Below are positions 61,674-64,000 of a stretch of DNA of 64,000 nucleotides, piece by piece (the stretch's first letter is position 1; each line of letters begins with the position of its first letter). The translations under genes were made by a program, and so were the position numbers. The notes below the pieces were generated by a model, which was not told the origin of the DNA, made no database searches, and worked only from the letters and a program-made list of their open reading frames with translations. The DNA comes from Accumulibacter jenkinsii (GTDB taxonomy: Bacteria; Pseudomonadota; Gammaproteobacteria; Burkholderiales; Rhodocyclaceae). The stretch is taken from NCBI GenBank assembly GCA_036625225.1, contig JAZKUF010000002.1, positions 1 through 64,000 on the forward strand, in the 5' to 3' direction.

Positions 61674-63122
61674 TCACTCGCCGCGACGCTCAGGCAGGCT
61701 GCGGATGGTGACGAAGGTCTGCTGCTCGCCACGGCGCACGAGCAGGGTGACGTTGGCCGACTTGTCCAGCTGACCGAGCTGTCGGTTGAACTGTTCGGTG
61801 GTGCGCAGTTCGATGTTCTCGCCGCGCGCAATCAGCGCCAGGATGATGTCGCCGGGCCGCAGGTCGACCCGCGCCGCATTGTTGCGGACCTCCTCGATCA
61901 GCAGACCGCCGTTCACCTTGAACTCGCGCTTCTGTTCCGCAGTGAGCTCGGAAACGACCAGCCCGAGGCGATTTCCGGCTGCCCGTTCGGTTGGCTTCGT
62001 GCCCCGCGCCGGGCGCGACGCGAGCGCTTCGTCGGTGATCTCACCGACCACCAGCGTCAGGTCCCGGGCCGTTCCCTTGCGCCACACCTGCAGGGTGACC
62101 CTGCTGCCCGGCTTGCTGCTGCCGACGATGCGCGGCAGGTCACCGGAACTGGCGATCGGCTTGCCGTCGAACCTGAGAATCACGTCGCCCGGCTCGATGC
62201 CCGCCTTCTCTGCCGGACCGCCCTTCTCAACCGCGTTGACTGCTGCGCCCTGCGCCTGGCTCAGGCCGAACGACTCGGCGAGTTCTTTGGTCACGTCCTG
62301 GATGACGACGCCGATGCGCCCCCGGCTGACTTTGCCGCTGGCGCGCAACTGCGCCTGGACGTCCATCGCGACATCGATCGGGATGGCGAAGGAGATGCCC
62401 ATGAAGCCCCCGGAACGGCTATAGATCTGCGAGTTGATTCCCACCACCTCGCCTCTCATGTTGAACAGCGGGCCGCCCGAATTGCCGGGATTGACGGCGA
62501 CATCCGTCTGGATGAAGGGCACGTAGTTCTCCTGTGGCAACGAGCGCCCCTTGGCGCTGACGATGCCGGCAGTGACGCTGTTGTCGAAACCGAACGGCGA
62601 GCCGATCGCGACCACCCATTCGCCGACCTTGAGCAGACCCGGATCACCGAAACGAACGGTCGGCAGAGCGGTCGCGTCGATCTTGATCAGCGCGACGTCG
62701 GTGCGCTTGTCGGCGCCGATGACGCGCGCCTTGAACTCCCGTTTGTCGGTCAGGCGAACCAGAATCTCGTCGGCCGAGTCGACCACATGCGCATTGGTGA
62801 GGATATAGCCGTCGGCGCTGACCACGAAACCGGAACCGAGTGACCGGCTCTCGAACTGGCGGGGCGCCCCGGGCAGTCCGGGCATCCCCGGCTGGCGAGG
62901 AATGAAGCGGCGGAAGAATTCGTACATCGGGTCGTTCTCATCGAACGGGAACGGCTGTGCACCCCGTTGATTGCTGCGCACGGTCTGCGTCGTGCTGATG
63001 TTGACCACCGCCGCCCCCTGCCTCTCGACGAGTTCGGTGAAGTCCGGCAAGGCCCTGCTGTTCTGAGCCTGCGCAAGCAGGGAAAAGACCGCCAAAACCC
63101 AAGCCACAAGCAATTGTTTCAT
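61674..63122 (-). CDS. mucD: Periplasmic serine protease MucD/DegQ
   Basis: The product has 482 residues. A signal peptide (LLVAWVLAVFSLLAQAQN) is followed by the trypsin-like domain: His in ILTNAHVVDSADE (about 113), Asp in RTDVALIKID (about 145) and Ser in NPGNSGGPLFNMRGEVVGIN (about 215). Two PDZ domains follow (about 255-345 and 385-475; IEPGDVILRFDGKPI and LRPGDIILALIARG). It degrades misfolded envelope proteins under sigma-E control. Confidence 0.95.
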   Translation of the reverse strand: MKQLLVAWVLAVFSLLAQAQNSRALPDFTELVERQGAAVVNISTTQTVRSNQRGAQPFPFDENDPMYEFFRRFIPRQPGMPGLPGAPRQFESRSLGSGFVVSADGYILTNAHVVDSADEILVRLTDKREFKARVIGADKRTDVALIKIDATALPTVRFGDPGLLKVGEWVVAIGSPFGFDNSVTAGIVSAKGRSLPQENYVPFIQTDVAVNPGNSGGPLFNMRGEVVGINSQIYSRSGGFMGISFAIPIDVAMDVQAQLRASGKVSRGRIGVVIQDVTKELAESFGLSQAQGAAVNAVEKGGPAEKAGIEPGDVILRFDGKPIASSGDLPRIVGSSKPGSRVTLQVWRKGTARDLTLVVGEITDEALASRPARGTKPTERAAGNRLGLVVSELTAEQKREFKVNGGLLIEEVRNNAARVDLRPGDIILALIARGENIELRTTEQFNRQLGQLDKSANVTLLVRRGEQQTFVTIRSLPERRGE

Positions 63123-63194
63123 GTCACCTGACGCCTCCTGAGGGTCATTGAATAGTGGACGACAACCAGCGAACTGGGGACGCCTGGGGTGAAA

Positions 63195-63605
63195 TCAAGG
63201 CCGGATCGACGGCCGCAGACGGGGATCATGCAAACTGCGCCGCTGCGCTCGTCGCAAACCCAGCCAGCCGATGAAGAGGCCGCCGATCGCGCCGGAGATT
63301 GCGCCGGTCTCGCCGGCCAGGGTCGATCCCAGCAGGACCCCGGCAAAGAGCGCCAGCAGGGGAAAAGCGTAGGCGTGCAGCGCGCTGCGCCCGATCGAGC
63401 CCTGGGCAACCGTGATCCGCACCCGCTGACCCACCGCACAGCGGTCAGGATTCGGCACCCTGAAAGTCCGCGCAGTGGCGCAGAACAGGTGGCCGGCACC
63501 ACCGCACCCCCCCGCCTCATGGCAGCGACCGCAACCCCCCTCGTCGATACGTATCGTCGCCTCCTGCTCGTACACGGCAACGACCGTCCCCCACGCCTCG
63601 GTCAT
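63195..63605 (-). CDS. rseC: RseC/MucC-like membrane protein
   Basis: The product has 136 residues. The N-terminal cysteine-rich part (GGCGRCHEAGGCGGAGHLFC) and two membrane segments (ALHAYAFPLLALFAGVLLGS; ETGAISGAIGGLFIGWLG) match RseC, which helps reduce SoxR and modulates sigma-E in enterics. It lies 73 bases after the rpoE stop. Confidence 0.9.
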   Translation of the reverse strand: MTEAWGTVVAVYEQEATIRIDEGGCGRCHEAGGCGGAGHLFCATARTFRVPNPDRCAVGQRVRITVAQGSIGRSALHAYAFPLLALFAGVLLGSTLAGETGAISGAIGGLFIGWLGLRRAQRRSLHDPRLRPSIRP

Positions 63606-63678
63606 CAGCAGGCGAGCCTCCCATACGCATCCTGTGGCGCCGGTTGCGGGCGATCGGCGTCGCCGTGCAGGTGCACTC

Positions 63679-64000
63679 CTACCACCGACGATCGACCGCG
63701 GTATCGAGCAGGGGACGCAGCTTCTCGGCTACCGCTTCACGGGCCCGAAAAATCCGCGAACGGACGGTGCCGATCGGACAACTCATCGAAATGGCGATTT
63801 CCTCGTAACTCAGGCCTTCGATCTCCCGGAGAACGATCGCATTGCGCAGTTCCTCCGGCAGGGCATCCATGGCCGCATTGATCGTTTCACCGATCTGCCG
63901 GGTCTGCAGCAGGCTCTCCGGCGTGTTGATGTCGCGCAGTTGTCCTGCATCTTCGAACCCCTCGGCCTCTTCGGCGTCGAATTCGGTCGAGGTCGGCGCC
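63679..64000 (-). CDS. rpoE: RNA polymerase sigma-E factor, C-terminal part
   Basis: The frame runs to the window edge, so the N-terminal part of about 90 residues is missing. The visible part holds region 4: LLQTRQIGETINAAMDALPE, ELRNAIVLREIEGLSYEEIA and the helix-turn-helix MSCPIGTVRSRIFRAREAVA. It is the extracytoplasmic-stress sigma factor of the RpoE/AlgU type, and would drive mucD and rseC. No rseA/rseB follows it before rseC. Confidence 0.92.
   Translation of the reverse strand, partial: APTSTEFDAEEAEGFEDAGQLRDINTPESLLQTRQIGETINAAMDALPEELRNAIVLREIEGLSYEEIAISMSCPIGTVRSRIFRAREAVAEKLRPLLDTAVDRRW

Overview
The window looks like a chromosomal stretch of a high-GC betaproteobacterium, most likely of the Rhodocyclales and close to 'Candidatus Accumulibacter'. 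This rests on gene order and protein character (rpoE-rseC-mucD-grx / lepA-lepB-DUF4845-rnc-era-recO-pdxJ-acpS-nagZ, uvrC-pgsA-tRNA-Gly-tRNA-Cys, earP-efp with Arg32 in EF-P, and radA-alr beside lplT). The assignment is an inference; there is no 16S gene here.

Region 1 (1 to about 12.4 kb) is an accessory block ending next to a tRNA-Ser(GGA) gene. It holds the remains of an AAA ATPase gene cut in two by an IS1380-family insertion, a serine-recombinase tail, an ihfB fragment, an IS1634-family element with 15-bp inverted repeats, small unknown genes, and a clean 1,920-bp insertion element encoding a DUF6399-type protein with 9-bp target duplications. The best candidate functional system follows: a tightly packed VWA (TerY-like), PP2C phosphatase and kinase/zinc-ribbon/membrane/HhH triad at 8611-11978. 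This is the TerY-P type phosphorylation module, thought to act in stress or phage response.

Region 2 (12.4-53 kb) is mostly housekeeping. It covers a PaaI thioesterase, a YchJ-like protein, an RRM protein and RhlE-type helicase, serine biosynthesis (serC-serA), a histidine phosphatase-NUDIX fusion, an FtsX-like permease, radA-alr-LysR facing lplT, an Lrp regulator, a lemA-TPM-TPM operon, UDG4-rimI-tsaB, a rhodanese, a PLP decarboxylase, exported proteins, a LexA-box microprotein gene, a DMT transporter and a TerD-VWA (TerF-like) fusion. It continues with a TRIC channel, a broken diguanylate cyclase, tRNA-Cys, tRNA-Gly, pgsA-uvrC, earP-efp, and the long nagZ-acpS-pdxJ-recO / era-rnc-DUF4845-lepB-lepA block.

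Region 3 (about 53.0-61.3 kb) is a mobile island inserted between lepA and the grx-mucD end of what is normally one neighbourhood. It carries a P4-type integrase, an AlpA-like regulator, a primase-helicase, several unknown genes, twin identical terminators, a four-copy 39-bp tandem array and paired GCGGGTA sites at both edges. No capsid or packaging genes are visible, so a phage satellite or integrative replicon is a reasonable reading. The window closes with grx, mucD, rseC and the C-terminal part of rpoE; no rseA or rseB lies between rpoE and rseC.
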